Assembly: GCA_020025425.1 (NCBI GenBank)
Contig: JAHHSD010000003.1
Coordinates: 1 to 64,000 of the forward strand
Source: Oscillospiraceae bacterium
GTDB lineage: Bacteria > Bacillota > Clostridia > Oscillospirales > Oscillospiraceae
Direction: 5' to 3'
DNA: 64,000 bases
How positions within the stretch are numbered: the stretch's first letter is position 1; each line of letters opens with the position of its first letter. Under the pieces are notes generated by a model. It ran no database searches. It had not been told where the DNA came from and was given only the letters and a program-made list of their open reading frames with translations. The translations under genes were made by a program, and so were the position numbers. Below are positions 16,943 through 24,677 of the stretch, piece after piece.

Positions 16943-17332
16943 TCAGTTCTGGCGCTTTCTTTCTTCCAGTGCGGCTTCGGCGGCTTCACGGGTAAGAAAT
17001 ACATCTCGCCCGATTTCATCCGTAGAAATATAGTCGCCAGCAAAAGCAATGAACAGACCGTCTGTGTTGTACTCGCTGATGTACGATCCTTCAGGCGAAC
17101 ATTCATCAAACATCAGCTCATACAGCTTTTCCGGGCAGATTGCCAGCTGCCCCTCCTTCTCTGCCTGCTCATACCGGGTCAGCTTCTCTTGCAACTCAGC
17201 GATGGTCTCAGTCGCCTTCTTGATCACAGCGCACCCATGCACACTGCATCCATGCTCAAAGCCACAGCCGAGACAGGCCTCCGGGCGGCGCTCGATTGAC
17301 AGGCGTCGGAGCTGCTTAACCAATTTTTCCAT
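16943..17332 (-). CDS. Hypothetical phage protein with N-terminal Cys cluster
   Basis: 129 residues. The N-terminus contains CLGCGFEHGCSVHGCAV (about 20-36) with four Cys and two His, a likely metal site. A coiled stretch follows (ETIAELQEKLTRYEQ), and the end is a beta-rich domain closing with a helix (TREAAEAALEERK), a pattern seen in small phage proteins of gut Firmicutes. No function can be assigned. It is in the middle operon and abuts the DUF551 gene. Confidence 0.65.
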   Translation of the reverse strand: MEKLVKQLRRLSIERRPEACLGCGFEHGCSVHGCAVIKKATETIAELQEKLTRYEQAEKEGQLAICPEKLYELMFDECSPEGSYISEYNTDGLFIAFAGDYISTDEIGRDVFLTREAAEAALEERKRQN

Positions 17333-17625
17333 CAGCGCACCTCCTTAGGCGGATCTGGCAAAAAATCGGTCGGCATCCAATAACGAACACCTGGGCAGTC
17401 CCAATCCGGGTAATGCTCCAGAACCCACCCATCCACATCGTTGTAGTAGGCAAACTCCAGTGCGTCTTCAAAATGGATGTTAGCAAAGTGCCCGCTCACG
17501 ATTACAAAGACCGTTTCGTCTTTATCCTTCGGGGGCTCGCTGGCGGGAATCCACCGGGGCAAGCACTCCTGGTGTACCACCACGCCAGTGGTCACTGGCT
17601 GGCCGCAGATCTTACAGATTGCCAT
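17332..17625 (-). CDS. DUF551-like phage protein
   Basis: 97 residues from ATG 17625, chosen because GAGGAG lies eight bases upstream. A four-residue Cys knuckle (CKIC) is near the N-terminus. The core has the DUF551 pattern: RWIPASEPPKDKDETVFVIV, then EFAYYNDVDGW and a final VRYWMPTDFLPDPP. DUF551 proteins are widespread in phages and have no proven role. The start overlaps the upstream DUF4406 gene by 14 bases. Confidence 0.75.
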   Translation of the reverse strand: MAICKICGQPVTTGVVVHQECLPRWIPASEPPKDKDETVFVIVSGHFANIHFEDALEFAYYNDVDGWVLEHYPDWDCPGVRYWMPTDFLPDPPKEVR

Positions 17626-18001
17626 TGGTGGTCTCCTCTCTGCCTTCCCAATCTGTACAGGCTCCGTCCTTGTCCACGAAGTCCGCACAGTTTGGGCGGT
17701 AAAAGTTCATCTGACTTAAATACATCGTCTGTTTCCCAACGTACTGACACCAGGCCCATTCAAGTTGAGCCCCTTTGCTCTCCTCATAGTCGGGCAAAAA
17801 TGCCACAACATCCGCACTTTCTATCATAGCAAAACAGATTCTCATATAATCTGCTTGGCACATTCCTTCTGGGAGCTCCGCTGGGTTAATGACTGTGAAC
17901 CCCTGATCTTCTAAATCCTCTTGTGCTGCCTTAAATTTGGCATAGTAGTCGTGGTCCCCGCTTATCTTGCCAGCTATGTATACCTTCATTTTTTCGTTCA
18001 T
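17612..18001 (-). CDS. DUF4406 protein (nucleoside 2-deoxyribosyltransferase-like)
   Basis: 129 residues. MKVYIAGKISGDHDYYAKF at the N-terminus, the SADVVAFLPDYEESKGAQLE block (about 63-82) and EWAWCQYVGKQ are typical of DUF4406 and the deoxyribosyltransferase fold; the Glu in GAQLEWAWC corresponds to the family's catalytic site. Likely involved in nucleotide salvage or modification during phage growth. An AAAGGA site precedes the ATG. The C-terminal 25 residues are an added Cys- and acid-rich tail. Confidence 0.78.
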   Translation of the reverse strand: MNEKMKVYIAGKISGDHDYYAKFKAAQEDLEDQGFTVINPAELPEGMCQADYMRICFAMIESADVVAFLPDYEESKGAQLEWAWCQYVGKQTMYLSQMNFYRPNCADFVDKDGACTDWEGREETTNGNL

Positions 18002-18756
18002 GTTCTAAATCCTTTCTGCCACTTGGCTGCCAGTTGCCGCACAGCCCAAATATCTCTGTTGTACATAGGGGTGATCCAGATATTTGACCTCGGCGTTGGG
18101 ATCAGTCCCCGGTCATCCACGCAGGTGCCGGGGTGTGCCAGTGTATCACCGATCACCACATACCCCGCGCACCCCAGCAGGCTCATCTGTATGTAGCACA
18201 TCATGCCCGCCAGGTAGTCCAAATCCTGTGCCACAAAGAGCACAGAGGTCTGATAGTTGATTCCACTGTCCCGGCACACATTGGCGAAGGCCACCAGCAG
18301 GGCCCCGGCTCCGCACGCCGGATCATTGACAGATGCCCAGCCATTGCTTTTCATGTCCTGAACCAGGGCCGTGGTTGACTGCAACTCAGCCATACACCGG
18401 CATACAGAGTATGGGGTGAAGAATTGTCCCTTCCACTCATCCCCCAGCCCCAGGCTCATAAACAGATCACCCAGGAAGTCCTGATCCGGGTTTGCGTCCA
18501 TCGCCGCCACGACTTCGCCCAGCATTTGAGCAAAGACCTCCATCTCCGTCTTAGAGTATTTCTTTGCCCGGGCCAGAAACTCCGCCTCCCGGCTGTCTCT
18601 GTATGCGCCGCCCACTGTATTTGCGATACTGATGGCCGACATAATGATAAAATCCTGCCAGATAGCCCAGCCGGAATATTTGCCGCTCAGCCCTTCGATC
18701 ATCCGCACGATGTTCTTCTGGGCCTGGCCTCTGACCCGGGTTACTGCACGCCCCAT
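17998..18756 (-). CDS. N6-adenine DNA methyltransferase-like protein with degenerate motif IV
   Basis: 252 residues. GQFFTPYSVCRCMAEL (110-125) is the N6-MTase entry motif and NDPACGAGALLVAF (144-157) is motif I for S-adenosylmethionine. FVAQDLD (174-180) is motif II. Where (N/D)PP(Y/F) is expected, only NIWITPMY (225-232) is seen, so the catalytic motif is altered. This may be an inactive or atypical enzyme, although phage relatives with a TPM(Y/F) form may exist. It lies next to the helicase loader. The family assignment is good; activity is unsure. Confidence 0.75.
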   Translation of the reverse strand: MGRAVTRVRGQAQKNIVRMIEGLSGKYSGWAIWQDFIIMSAISIANTVGGAYRDSREAEFLARAKKYSKTEMEVFAQMLGEVVAAMDANPDQDFLGDLFMSLGLGDEWKGQFFTPYSVCRCMAELQSTTALVQDMKSNGWASVNDPACGAGALLVAFANVCRDSGINYQTSVLFVAQDLDYLAGMMCYIQMSLLGCAGYVVIGDTLAHPGTCVDDRGLIPTPRSNIWITPMYNRDIWAVRQLAAKWQKGFRT

Positions 18757-18759
18757 CAG

Positions 18760-19239
18760 TTACGCCCCCTGTTGACACGCTACCAATGCCTGGCTGCGCA
18801 CGGTTTGCCATGTCTCCTCGATGATCTCCATCACATCAATCCCAGCGGCCTCGATCATCTGGTTCCACTCGCCGCACCCTTTGTTCGGCATAGGCGGGAG
18901 GCCACGCTCCTGTAAGGCTGCGCTGATTGCTTCCCGGTACGCTTTGAGATGGTCCAGATGGAGCTTGTCCCACTTGTCCAGCTGGAACTCCACATCATCC
19001 GCCGGCGCCGCGGCGGGCAGATGGCACTTCAACGCCACCTCCTGTACTCGTGGGAAGAACCTGCATTCGCGCAGATGGGATGCGATGGCCTGCTTGACAT
19101 CCTCAGGCTCAAATGGTTTGAGAACCAACAGCCATGCATTCTTCAATACCTTATCCCTCAGACGGGCATCTCCTGGGAAATAAATCTCCAGCAGATCAAA
19201 CAGCCTGTCCACATCATCTTTTTTCACGTTACACCTCAT
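18760..19239 (-). CDS. Replicative helicase loader/inhibitor (G39P-like)
   Basis: 159 residues, N-terminal helical bundle KKDDVDRLFDLLEIYFPGD then FEPEDVKQAIASHLRECRFF (about 43-62). That is the G39P/loader fold that delivers the host or phage helicase to the origin. It lies beside a repeat-rich region and a DUF4373 protein, as expected of a replication module. The ATG at 19239 is used; a GTG at 19227 (KKDDV...) sits closer to a GAGGTG and may be the real start. The C-terminal half is extended and partly charged. Confidence 0.75.
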   Translation of the reverse strand: MRCNVKKDDVDRLFDLLEIYFPGDARLRDKVLKNAWLLVLKPFEPEDVKQAIASHLRECRFFPRVQEVALKCHLPAAAPADDVEFQLDKWDKLHLDHLKAYREAISAALQERGLPPMPNKGCGEWNQMIEAAGIDVMEIIEETWQTVRSQALVACQQGA

Positions 19240-19286
19240 TTTTTGTTGCTGCTGTTGCTGTTGCCGTAAACCGCTGTCTCTCTAGT

Positions 19287-19468
19287 TTTAGGATAAGTTT
19301 CCTAAATTAGGCAACAGCACCATCAACAGTAGTAGAAGAGTATAGGTTATAGAGTACTATCCTATCCCTATACCTATCCTATCCCTATGTGTATTATTGA
19401 CCCTGCAAATTGCCATACAGAGTGTATTTGTAGCTTGCAAATTACCGAATAGAGTGTATTTGCGGCTT
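19287..19468. repeat. Repeat-rich intergenic region, probable phage replication origin
   Basis: The region 19240-19474 has no supported gene. It contains an inverted repeat TTTAGGA/TCCTAAA (19287-19306), a run of CCTATC-type hexamers at 19361-19388, and two tandem 32-bp copies (19405-19436 and 19437-19468) that start GCAAATT and share AGAGTGTATTTG, with a partial third copy at 19469-19483. It lies between the helicase loader and the DUF4373/SSB genes. Iterons at such a place commonly mark the origin; this is inference. Confidence 0.55.
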
Positions 19469-19474
19469 GCAAAT

Positions 19475-19909
19475 TCATTTGCGAGGAGCTGGCTGAGCCC
19501 CACTGCTGTCCGCTTCAGAGAGTACCCAATAGTCCGCAATAACGGACTTATTTCTTCTTTTCGCCATGGCGGGCACAAAGCTTCTTTGAATGCCCCGGCT
19601 GGTCAGCACCCCGTATTTCTCAAATACATCCCTGTTAAACAGATCAATCTCAAAACACAGGTTGATGATCTTCGTGACAGTTTTTGCGTCCAGCCCGCTG
19701 CCGATTCTCCGCGCTACGATCGGTGCATCACTTTCGTCCCATGGCAAGTAATATCCGTGCAGCGCAAAGGCCTTTTGGCACAGATAGAAATAGACCATAA
19801 AGCCCTCTATGCCTGCGTCATACATCAGCCGGTCAATCTTAGGGTCATCAAAGACCCCAACTGACCAGCCCGAAAACTCTATTCCCTCTTTTGGTGGACG
19901 TCCTGCCAT
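19475..19909 (-). CDS. DUF4373 (Lin1244/Lin1753-type) phage replication protein
   Basis: 144 residues from ATG 19909 (GAGGG seven bases upstream; a longer frame to 19996 overlaps the SSB gene region without a ribosome site). The pattern GWSVGVFDDPKIDRLMYDAG and IEGFMVYFYLCQKAF is the DUF4373 winged-helix domain; the segment YYLPWDESDAPIVARRIG follows. Full-length relatives are often 200-300 residues with a C-terminal DnaD-like part; this one stops early, in the repeat region. It probably binds the neighbouring repeats as initiator. Confidence 0.75.
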   Translation of the reverse strand: MAGRPPKEGIEFSGWSVGVFDDPKIDRLMYDAGIEGFMVYFYLCQKAFALHGYYLPWDESDAPIVARRIGSGLDAKTVTKIINLCFEIDLFNRDVFEKYGVLTSRGIQRSFVPAMAKRRNKSVIADYWVLSEADSSGAQPAPRK

Positions 19910-19970
19910 CCAATCACCCTCTTTCGATGTGGGGCCAGGCCGCCGCCCAGCCCCACCAGTCATTGATCCA

Positions 19971-20411
19971 TCAGAACGGCAGTTCACCGTCGTCATCAGT
20001 CAGCTCCGTGAACTCAGCCGGAGCCGTACCATAGCTGCCAGCAGGCGCACTGGCTGGGGCTGCCCCATAGCTGCCTCCACCGCTGTCTCGTTTGGAGTCA
20101 CCAAAGTAGACCTGGTCCACGATAACCTCGGCAGAGCGGCGCTTATTGCCGTTCTGGTCTGTCCAGTCTCGGAGCTGCAGCCGGCCCTCTACCACGGCCA
20201 TACGGCCCCTGGAAAAGTACTTGCTCACAAATTCGCCAGTATTGCGCCAGGCCACACAGTCAATAAAATCGGTCACTTTTTCGCCGGTGGTCTTGTCCTT
20301 GAAATCACGGTCAACAGCCAGTGTGAAGGCGGCCACCGCGGTGCCTGACTGGGTGTGCCTGAGCTCCGGATCACGGGTCAGCCGGCCCATAACGAATATC
20401 TTGTTGAGCAA
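19971..20411 (-). CDS. ssb: Single-stranded DNA-binding protein
   Basis: 146 residues with the OB-fold signature: MLNKIFVMGRLTRDPELR at the N-terminus, AAFTLAVDRDFKD, FIDCVAWRNTGEFV and RMAVVEGRLQLRDW. A Gly/Ala/Pro/Ser linker follows, and the acidic tip DDDGELPF binds partner proteins. This is the phage copy of SSB and works in replication and recombination. It starts one base after the MBL-fold gene stop. Confidence 0.95.
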   Translation of the reverse strand: MLNKIFVMGRLTRDPELRHTQSGTAVAAFTLAVDRDFKDKTTGEKVTDFIDCVAWRNTGEFVSKYFSRGRMAVVEGRLQLRDWTDQNGNKRRSAEVIVDQVYFGDSKRDSGGGSYGAAPASAPAGSYGTAPAEFTELTDDDGELPF

Positions 20412-21134
20412 TTAGAGTCCCTCTCTTTCTTTGGGGCAGATCGTCACATGGATATACGGGCCGACCACATCCTGCACCATCCGCCGGAACATCCACTCGT
20501 TGGAGCAGGCGTCCGACAGGTGCATCAGATAGATCTCCCGGACGTTGGACTTATCCAGCTTCTCCAGCCATGTACAGCAGCGGATGATCGACATGTGGGC
20601 ATTCCTGATACGGTACCGCACCTTCTCCGGCATCTTCTGCACGCGGTCAAGAATATCATCGGCGTAATTGCATTCGATGGCCACCAGATTGACCCCCGGG
20701 AACTGATACGCCAGGTTGACAGTATCGGTGGCAAAAACCAGCTTCTCCCCATCACACTGGCTGCGGATCAAAAAGCCCATGGGCTCCTTTGCATCATGGA
20801 AAACCGGGAACGGCAGTACATCAAAGGTCCCAATCCGTTCCATCTCCCAGGGCTCCAGCTCCTCCATAATGTCACACTCCAGCGACTCCGCTGTCCCTTT
20901 GCTTGCATACACTGGGACCCCGTTTTTCAGCAGCTGCTTATAGCATCCGGCGTGGTCTTTGTGTTCGTGGGATATCAGGCAGCCATGTAACTGGGCGGCT
21001 GTATATCCTGTCAGTTTTTGCAGATGCTTGTATGTTGGGCCGCACTCGATCAACAGCCGGGTGGTCCCGTCATCCAATAGATAGGCATTGCCGTGGGAGG
21101 ACGACGCCAATGGTGTAAAAGTCAAATAGGACAC
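20412..21134 (-). CDS. MBL-fold metal-dependent hydrolase (YycJ/WalJ-like)
   Basis: 240 residues. LASSSHGNAYLLDDGTTRLLIECG is the N-terminal core and HEHKDHAGCYK (about 56-66) is the metal motif HxHxDH. Asp and His of later motifs are in FATDTVNLAY and in a C-terminal LMHLSDACSN. Proteins of this subgroup act as nucleases or phosphodiesterases. Location between a recombination ATPase and ssb suggests DNA processing. The start overlaps the upstream gene by 13 bases. Confidence 0.85.
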   Translation of the reverse strand: MSYLTFTPLASSSHGNAYLLDDGTTRLLIECGPTYKHLQKLTGYTAAQLHGCLISHEHKDHAGCYKQLLKNGVPVYASKGTAESLECDIMEELEPWEMERIGTFDVLPFPVFHDAKEPMGFLIRSQCDGEKLVFATDTVNLAYQFPGVNLVAIECNYADDILDRVQKMPEKVRYRIRNAHMSIIRCCTWLEKLDKSNVREIYLMHLSDACSNEWMFRRMVQDVVGPYIHVTICPKEREGL

Positions 21135-21742
21135 CCCCCTGCCGCCGGAGCCTGCTGGGGCTGGGCACCGGTCTGATTCTGACCAAAGTCCACAGAAGTG
21201 GTGGGCGTGTGCTCCTTCTGATACTGGGTAGACTTCTTAATTTTCTCCTGTACCCACTCAGGGAGCGACTCAAAGGCGGTATCGTCCCAGGCATCCATGT
21301 CCCACTTGACCATGGCAGTATCAGTAGTGGGAGCCGACATGCCCTTGGGCAGAGGCATCACACCGCCAACGTTGGCATACTCGCCGGTATCGTTAAGCAC
21401 CACATTGAGTTGGCACACCTTGCCCAGCTGGTCGAACAGTTCGATATCTCCGAACTGTTCATCGGTATACTGGATTCCGTTCCAACTGCTGAGGAATCCC
21501 TGGAGGCTACTCTTCTTCGATGAGGCGATGTTAAAGCTGCGACTCAGCTGTCGGGGCTTCTGTTCCCCGTCCACCTCAACGGTCTCGCCAGAAAGCTCCC
21601 ACACAAACTGCACTTCGTTGTGGTAGGTCTTAAACTTCTCACTGTACTGCTCTCCACAGTCGATGACACCCACGCAGATTCCGATATAGACGCCGGGCTC
21701 CACAGGGGGAATCTTCGGCTTTGCTCTGTCTTTAATTTTCAT
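21122..21742 (-). CDS. Phage replication/recombination cassette protein, function unknown
   Basis: 206 residues. The N-terminal half is an OB-like beta-rich domain (PPVEPGVYIGICVGVIDCGE, then HNEVQFVWELSGETV and SRSFNIASSKKSSLQGFL). The C-terminal part ends in a Gln/Pro/Ala-rich linker and GGCPI. Similar proteins occur next to recombination ATPases or recombinases in Firmicutes phages and may be ssDNA-binding accessory factors, but I cannot name the family safely. Overlaps the ATPase gene by 11 bases. Confidence 0.68.
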   Translation of the reverse strand: MKIKDRAKPKIPPVEPGVYIGICVGVIDCGEQYSEKFKTYHNEVQFVWELSGETVEVDGEQKPRQLSRSFNIASSKKSSLQGFLSSWNGIQYTDEQFGDIELFDQLGKVCQLNVVLNDTGEYANVGGVMPLPKGMSAPTTDTAMVKWDMDAWDDTAFESLPEWVQEKIKKSTQYQKEHTPTTSVDFGQNQTGAQPQQAPAAGGCPI

Positions 21743-23669
21743 ATTCGATTCTCAGCTCCTTATCTTTTCCGGAGACCACCAGGCGGATCACCTGGGTCTC
21801 CGCATTGACCAAATCCACAACACTCTCCGCATTATCTACAAACAGCGGCACCCGCAGCCCGTAATACTCCGAAATCGTGCGGATCACATCCACACCCAGG
21901 TTGATGCGCATCCCGTTGTTGAGGCTGTCGAAGGGCACGCCGTCATAGGTCGCCTCGCAGCAGTCAGACACACCGCCGTTGATCTGCTCACTGAACAGCT
22001 TGAACTTGGCCAGCTTAAAACGGCTGTTGATACCGTCCTCGATAAAAGAGCACTTGTGGCGGGTAAACTCATCCACCAGCGCCAAGCTGCGATCCAATGT
22101 CTCAATGCTCTCTGCCGCCTGTTTGGCCTCCTCACGCAGCTCACTGATCCTCTCCTGCGCAAAGGTCAGCAGGGGCTTCTTGGCCAGTTCAGCATCCAGA
22201 GCCGCAATCTCATCACTGAGCATACGGATCTTCCCGCTGATTTCCGCCTGAATGGCTGCCGTCTCTCCCTTCATTTTCTCGATCACAGACTCCAGCGCTC
22301 CAATGCTGGCACGCAGCTGGTCAGCCTTTTCCTGGTATCCGGGCAGGTCGGTGATCTCAGGCTGTGCCGCGGGGATATATGCCTCCAGCTCGGCCTGCAC
22401 TGTGGCTGCGGCCTCTTCGGCTGCTTTGACCTCCTCTGTATGGCGCGCAAGGCGCTCAGAGGCCGTCTGCAAGGTTTCTTTCTCCCGGTTGGCCGTTGAT
22501 ACGGCATCGGCCTTGCGGCGCTCCTTGTCCTGTGCAAATCGCTCCATTGCGGCATTCAGGGCAGCCTCTGGGAGTGCCTGTCCACAGGTTGGGCATGTGC
22601 CGCCGGTGAACTGCTCCGCATCAATGCTGATCCAGCGCTGGCGCATTTCCTCGATACGGGCGTTGATGCGCTCAACGGCCTTAGTCTCCATCTGGACCTG
22701 GGCCTCCTCGTACTCCTTTTTCCGTAGTGCATCCTGCAATCTGGCGCGCATGGCCGGGCGCTCGTCCATGATGGGGCCCATCTGGCTGGCCCGGTGCCGG
22801 TCGTTGTCAATACCCAGTGCCTGCAGCTGGTTTTTCAGGTTGTCCCGCTCGTTGCACTTGCTGTCCATCAGAGCGCCGTGCTCCATTTTTATCAGCTCGT
22901 CCTTCAGCTGGCCCAGGTGGACCGCCTTCTCCGCTTTCTGTGCCTCGATCCCAGCAAAGTCCATTCCGGACAGCGCTTCCACGGTCTTTTTCTGCTCATC
23001 AATGCGGGCGGGTACCGTGTCTCTGGCGCCGTTCAGGCCCTTGCGCTGGGCCATCAGCTTTTTGCGGTAATCGTCCAGGGATAGATTCCCAAGGGCCTGC
23101 AGCAGGGGCGCAAAGACGGGGGAAGATACCATAATCACCTTGTCGTCCGGGATATCGCAGACATCCAGCAACATCTTCCGGCGCTCCTTCCAGCCCATGG
23201 TTTCGCAGAAGTACAGGCAGTTGGTCAGCACACGGAACAGATCCTCGCTCACGATCTCACTCACACGCCGCTCGTATTCGTATTTCTTCGCGGGCACGTC
23301 GTCCACATAGTACTCGGAGGTGTTGCCGTCATAGGTGGCGTCGACGCTGCCCCGCTTGGTAGACCATCGCTCAAAGAAGGTCTTTTTCAGACGGATCTCG
23401 CACTCGTTTACCTCAAAGGTGGCCTCCACCCCGGTAACAGCTGCATGGTCCTTGATACTGCCAGCAGAATCCAGCGGCTTGATCTCAAAATCCTTCCGGT
23501 CCCGGCTGTCCTTGCCGAACAGTAACCAGGTCAGGGCATCGAATACGGTGGTCTTGCCGGCGGCGTTATCGCCATAGATGGATGCGGAGCGGCCGGACAG
23601 GGCCAGATCCAGGGCAGCACAGCCCTTAAAATTCCGGATGCTCATTTGCATCAACTTCATAGTTTTCAT
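21732..23669 (-). CDS. SbcC/Rad50-like AAA ATPase
   Basis: 645 residues. Walker A is YGDNAAGKTTVFDAL (32-46). A long coiled coil (about 200-550) is broken by a zinc-hook-like CPTC (359-362). Near the C-terminus are the signature-like LNNGMRINLGVDVI and Walker B PLFVDNAESV. This is a short SbcC-like protein of about 650 residues, against about 1000 in cellular SbcC. No SbcD-type phosphoesterase is present; the close partner is an MBL-fold hydrolase. It probably processes DNA ends in phage recombination. Confidence 0.85.
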   Translation of the reverse strand: MKTMKLMQMSIRNFKGCAALDLALSGRSASIYGDNAAGKTTVFDALTWLLFGKDSRDRKDFEIKPLDSAGSIKDHAAVTGVEATFEVNECEIRLKKTFFERWSTKRGSVDATYDGNTSEYYVDDVPAKKYEYERRVSEIVSEDLFRVLTNCLYFCETMGWKERRKMLLDVCDIPDDKVIMVSSPVFAPLLQALGNLSLDDYRKKLMAQRKGLNGARDTVPARIDEQKKTVEALSGMDFAGIEAQKAEKAVHLGQLKDELIKMEHGALMDSKCNERDNLKNQLQALGIDNDRHRASQMGPIMDERPAMRARLQDALRKKEYEEAQVQMETKAVERINARIEEMRQRWISIDAEQFTGGTCPTCGQALPEAALNAAMERFAQDKERRKADAVSTANREKETLQTASERLARHTEEVKAAEEAAATVQAELEAYIPAAQPEITDLPGYQEKADQLRASIGALESVIEKMKGETAAIQAEISGKIRMLSDEIAALDAELAKKPLLTFAQERISELREEAKQAAESIETLDRSLALVDEFTRHKCSFIEDGINSRFKLAKFKLFSEQINGGVSDCCEATYDGVPFDSLNNGMRINLGVDVIRTISEYYGLRVPLFVDNAESVVDLVNAETQVIRLVVSGKDKELRIEYEN

Positions 23670-23824
23670 TTGGCACCCTCCTCGCAGTCATGCAGCATAG
23701 CTGAGACTGCATCTTTATAGCCTCGCCAGTAAATGGTATCGTAGGCATCGCCGTTATCGATCGCTTCGGACAGCTTTGACGTAGCATAGCCAAAACGCTG
23801 GTTCATCAATTCATTCGTTTTCAT
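23666..23824 (-). CDS. Small phage protein (52 aa), function unknown
   Basis: Translated directly: MKTNELMNQRFGYATSKLSE followed by a helical stretch to ...CEEGAK and TGA, with the start overlapping nothing and the stop overlapping the SbcC-like ATG as ATGA. AAGGA lies nine bases upstream of the ATG. It is hydrophilic, with a mixed-charge helix. The tight coupling makes a functional link to the ATPase plausible. No domain recognised. Confidence 0.65.
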   Translation of the reverse strand: MKTNELMNQRFGYATSKLSEAIDNGDAYDTIYWRGYKDAVSAMLHDCEEGAK

Positions 23825-23893
23825 TGACAAATTCCTTTCTTCCCTCGTATAATGAGGGTGTTAGTGTTAATATGAGTGCTTGCACTGATGCCC

Positions 23894-23934
23894 GCCGCCC
23901 TTGGTATTGCGACTACCAAAGGCGGCATTTTTTA
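23894..23934 (+). terminator. Intrinsic terminator-like hairpin on the plus strand inside a minus-strand operon
   Basis: Arms GCCGCCCTTGGTA (23894-23906) and TACCAAAGGCGGC (23914-23926) pair in 12 of 13 positions with a 7-base loop and are followed by ATTTTTTAT. Read on the plus strand it is a full terminator, yet no plus-strand gene precedes it. A nearby GTGCTTGCAC palindrome (23876-23885) adjoins it. It may end an antisense RNA or be a structured leader on the minus strand for the 52-aa gene. Confidence 0.5.
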
Positions 23935-23940
23935 TAGACA

Positions 23941-24660
23941 TCACATCATCACAACCACTTTTCCGGTCTCAATCAGAGAGGACAGCTTCTCCTCAAAGTA
24001 GGCGGCCACATTTCTCTTGGCATCCATGCGCCACATACCACCGTCAGCCTCAAACAGACCCACATTGCCATCCTCATCCAGGCGGAGGATAAACTCAGAA
24101 GAGGGCTGAGCAACCTCAAGGAACGTCCGGTAGGGGCACAGAGTCACCCGAGGCTTGACCGTAACCATCTGCTTCAGAGAAATACCGGTGCGTGCTTCAA
24201 CCTGCTGGCTGACGCCATTGTCCATGGTGGTCACGCCATTTTCCTTATTGATGCTGGAGAGCAGGGTGAGCAGGTAGTCTACATCCTCGCTGGGAGCAAA
24301 CTTGGACCGCAGCTCAATGATGGCATTCTGCGCCTCTCGGAATCCCTCCCGGAAGTCCGGCACATCACAGGTGGCCTCATAAAGGCTGTTGCGGGCCAGA
24401 CAACCATCGTAGGAGGTAAACACAGATACCTTTCTGGCACCCTCCACACGGATAAACACGGGCAGCATACCCTCCATTGTGTCGATCTCCTTGCTGATAA
24501 GCTTCACGATGCTGTCAAGGCCGGTGACGCTGATCTGATTGGGACGATTGATATGAGGTCTGATGCGGACCAGATCATGGTCGGAATAAGTATCCCCGTA
24601 GATCTCATAGGTCTTGTTTTCCTTCAGACCTACCAGATAGCTCAATGCTTCTTTGATCAT
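23941..24660 (-). CDS. Hypothetical early phage protein (239 aa)
   Basis: From ATG 24660 (GGAGAA upstream; an earlier ATG at 24678 lacks a site). Begins MIKEALSYLVGLKENKTYEI. Visible elements: an N-terminal mixed alpha/beta part with VRIRPHINRPNQISVTGLDS, a middle with VDYLLTLLSSINKENGV, and a C-terminal stretch LRLDEDGNVGLFEADGG ending in a Val/Met run. No membrane segment or nuclease motif is seen. Such conserved proteins lie ahead of recombination genes in gut Firmicutes phages; I cannot assign a function. Confidence 0.68.
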   Translation of the reverse strand: MIKEALSYLVGLKENKTYEIYGDTYSDHDLVRIRPHINRPNQISVTGLDSIVKLISKEIDTMEGMLPVFIRVEGARKVSVFTSYDGCLARNSLYEATCDVPDFREGFREAQNAIIELRSKFAPSEDVDYLLTLLSSINKENGVTTMDNGVSQQVEARTGISLKQMVTVKPRVTLCPYRTFLEVAQPSSEFILRLDEDGNVGLFEADGGMWRMDAKRNVAAYFEEKLSSLIETGKVVVMM

Positions 24661-24677
24661 GTTCATTTCTCCTTTCA

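Noticed and set aside
19357..19578. Minus-strand 73-residue frame, and a possible CRISPR-like array, in the repeat region
   Set aside because: The frame overlaps the DUF4373 gene and is made of the repeats. Two contiguous 32-bp copies with no spacers are not a CRISPR array.
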